Assembly (NCBI GenBank): GCA_900553305.1
Contig: USDI01000147.1
Span: 1-5,985, forward strand
DNA from: an uncultured Lachnospiraceae bacterium
GTDB lineage: Bacteria > Bacillota > Clostridia > Lachnospirales > Lachnospiraceae
Direction: 5' to 3'
Length of the DNA: 5,985 nt
A model generated the notes under the pieces. It worked only from the letters and a program-made list of their open reading frames with translations. It had not been told where the DNA came from and ran no database searches. This document shows, piece by piece, positions 5,162 through 5,985 of this stretch (its first letter is position 1; each line of letters opens with the position of its first letter). Both the position numbers and the translations under genes were made by a program.

Positions 5162-5985
5162 TTAAGCATATGCAACGATATTCTGATGGTGTTAAATGAT
5201 AATGCTTTTTAAACAATCTGCAAAAATAATCAACGTTATGAAATCCGCTTTCATAGGCAATTGTTTTTACTTTTTTATTCGTATTTTTCAATAACCAGGA
5301 AGCTGCCTGAAGTCGATATCCTATCAGATAACTAACGGGTGTGGTATGTAAAAAACGGTGAAACAAATTAAGTGCAGTACTTTTGCTGATTCCGATATGT
5401 GAAGCAATTTCATCCAAAGACAAATTATGACTATAGTTTTCATGTATATATTGCATGATTAACTGTACTCTTTTCTGTGCAGCTTCATCAACTGTCTGCA
5501 CATCTTCTTTACCAGATAACTTTACATTTTCATAAAAAGTCAGCCATAAATCCTGCACCAATGCCAAAGTAGCAAGTTCTTTTATTTTTTCATTCTCCTG
5601 TATTTCCATTATTTTTATCATAGTTTGTATAATCCTTGCCTGCCATGGCTCATCAATCTGAAAACGCTGGAAAGATATATTCGATGAAATGACTGGTAAG
5701 ATATATTTTTTATAAATCAGACTGTTCTCCGGTGCAATAAATTCCGGCATACATACAAAGTTAGGAATGATACCACCTGATGACGCGTAAAAACGGTGCA
5801 ATATTTTAGAATTAATAAAAATTGCTTCTCCTTCTGACAATATAATCTGTTTTTCCCCTATCCCGCATATAATTTGTCCGGACTCAACATATAAAAACTC
5901 AAATTCTCTGTGCCAGTGCCATTCAATACAATGAAAATCAATAAGGGCGGGCTTGCCATTTATGGAGGCATCCTCGGCGGTGTTG
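5151..5985 (-). CDS. AraC-family transcriptional regulator (N-terminus beyond window)
   Basis: The frame is open from the window edge to TAA at 5151-5153, giving 277 visible residues; a TTG at 5838-5840 is internal and not the true start, because homologous sequence continues upstream of it. Visible residues 20-50 (IEWHWHREFEF, then YVESGQI) are the cupin-like sensor opening typical of sugar-responsive AraC proteins. The C-terminal domain (about residues 168-274) holds two helix-turn-helix motifs, LSLDEIASHIGISKSTALNLFHR and VKTIAYESGFHNVDYFCRLFKK, ending in the usual HLTPSEYR. Perhaps 10-20 residues are missing. Its effector and targets are unknown; in this family they often lie next door, here probably beyond the right edge. 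Codon use appears clearly more AT-rich than in the hydrolase pair or glgX, suggesting a different origin. Confidence 0.92.
   Translation of the reverse strand, partial: NTAEDASINGKPALIDFHCIEWHWHREFEFLYVESGQIICGIGEKQIILSEGEAIFINSKILHRFYASSGGIIPNFVCMPEFIAPENSLIYKKYILPVISSNISFQRFQIDEPWQARIIQTMIKIMEIQENEKIKELATLALVQDLWLTFYENVKLSGKEDVQTVDEAAQKRVQLIMQYIHENYSHNLSLDEIASHIGISKSTALNLFHRFLHTTPVSYLIGYRLQAASWLLKNTNKKVKTIAYESGFHNVDYFCRLFKKHYHLTPSEYRCICLKRV

Noticed and set aside
5838..5840. TTG as the start of the AraC-type gene
   Set aside because: The frame remains open to the window edge and encodes the family's typical HWHREFEF sensor segment upstream.

Overview
The window looks like chromosomal DNA of a gut-type Firmicute, most likely a Lachnospiraceae relative (Blautia/Ruminococcus/Dorea-like). 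This is inferred from the style of the GlgX protein, AGGAGG-type ribosome binding sites, a DUF896 (YnzC-like) gene, an ATC-hydrolase-family gene and AT-rich repeat-laden intergenic DNA. No rRNA or tRNA is present to fix the taxonomy. Every convincing gene lies on the minus strand, so the window reads right to left.

From the right edge leftward: (1) 5151-5985, an AraC-family regulator whose first residues lie beyond the window. (2) 4738-5150, a spacer holding short reading-frame relics, a near-consensus promoter (5022-5050), a strong leftward terminator (4941-4961), two related palindromes of form GTTAG-N6-CTAAC, and the broken N-terminus of a SAM-dependent methyltransferase-like gene. (3) 3173-4737, a translationally coupled pair: an alpha/beta hydrolase of the BAAT/acyl-CoA thioesterase C-terminal type, then an L-2-amino-thiazoline-4-carboxylic acid (ATC) hydrolase family protein that starts at GTG inside a GTGA overlap. 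(4) A short gap with the likely promoter of glgX. (5) 918-3011, glgX, a complete glycogen debranching enzyme with all catalytic residues. (6) 608-930, an exact 37-bp-period tandem array that begins inside the last codons of glgX. (7) 377-607, a DUF896 protein. (8) 1-376, a 13-bp tandem array, a diverged 37-bp-type unit, a terminator, and at the extreme left a hairpin-rich element of about 135 bp with imperfect terminal inverted repeats.

Functionally, glgX belongs to core glycogen turnover, and DUF896 downstream may share its transcript because no terminator is seen between them. The hydrolase/ATC-hydrolase pair looks like an accessory module: two putative hydrolytic enzymes of unknown substrate, made together, probably under a repressor that binds the twin palindromes and is not encoded in this window. 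The methyltransferase relic in front suggests the operon once had a further enzyme. The AraC gene appears visibly more AT-rich than its neighbours and may have a separate origin.
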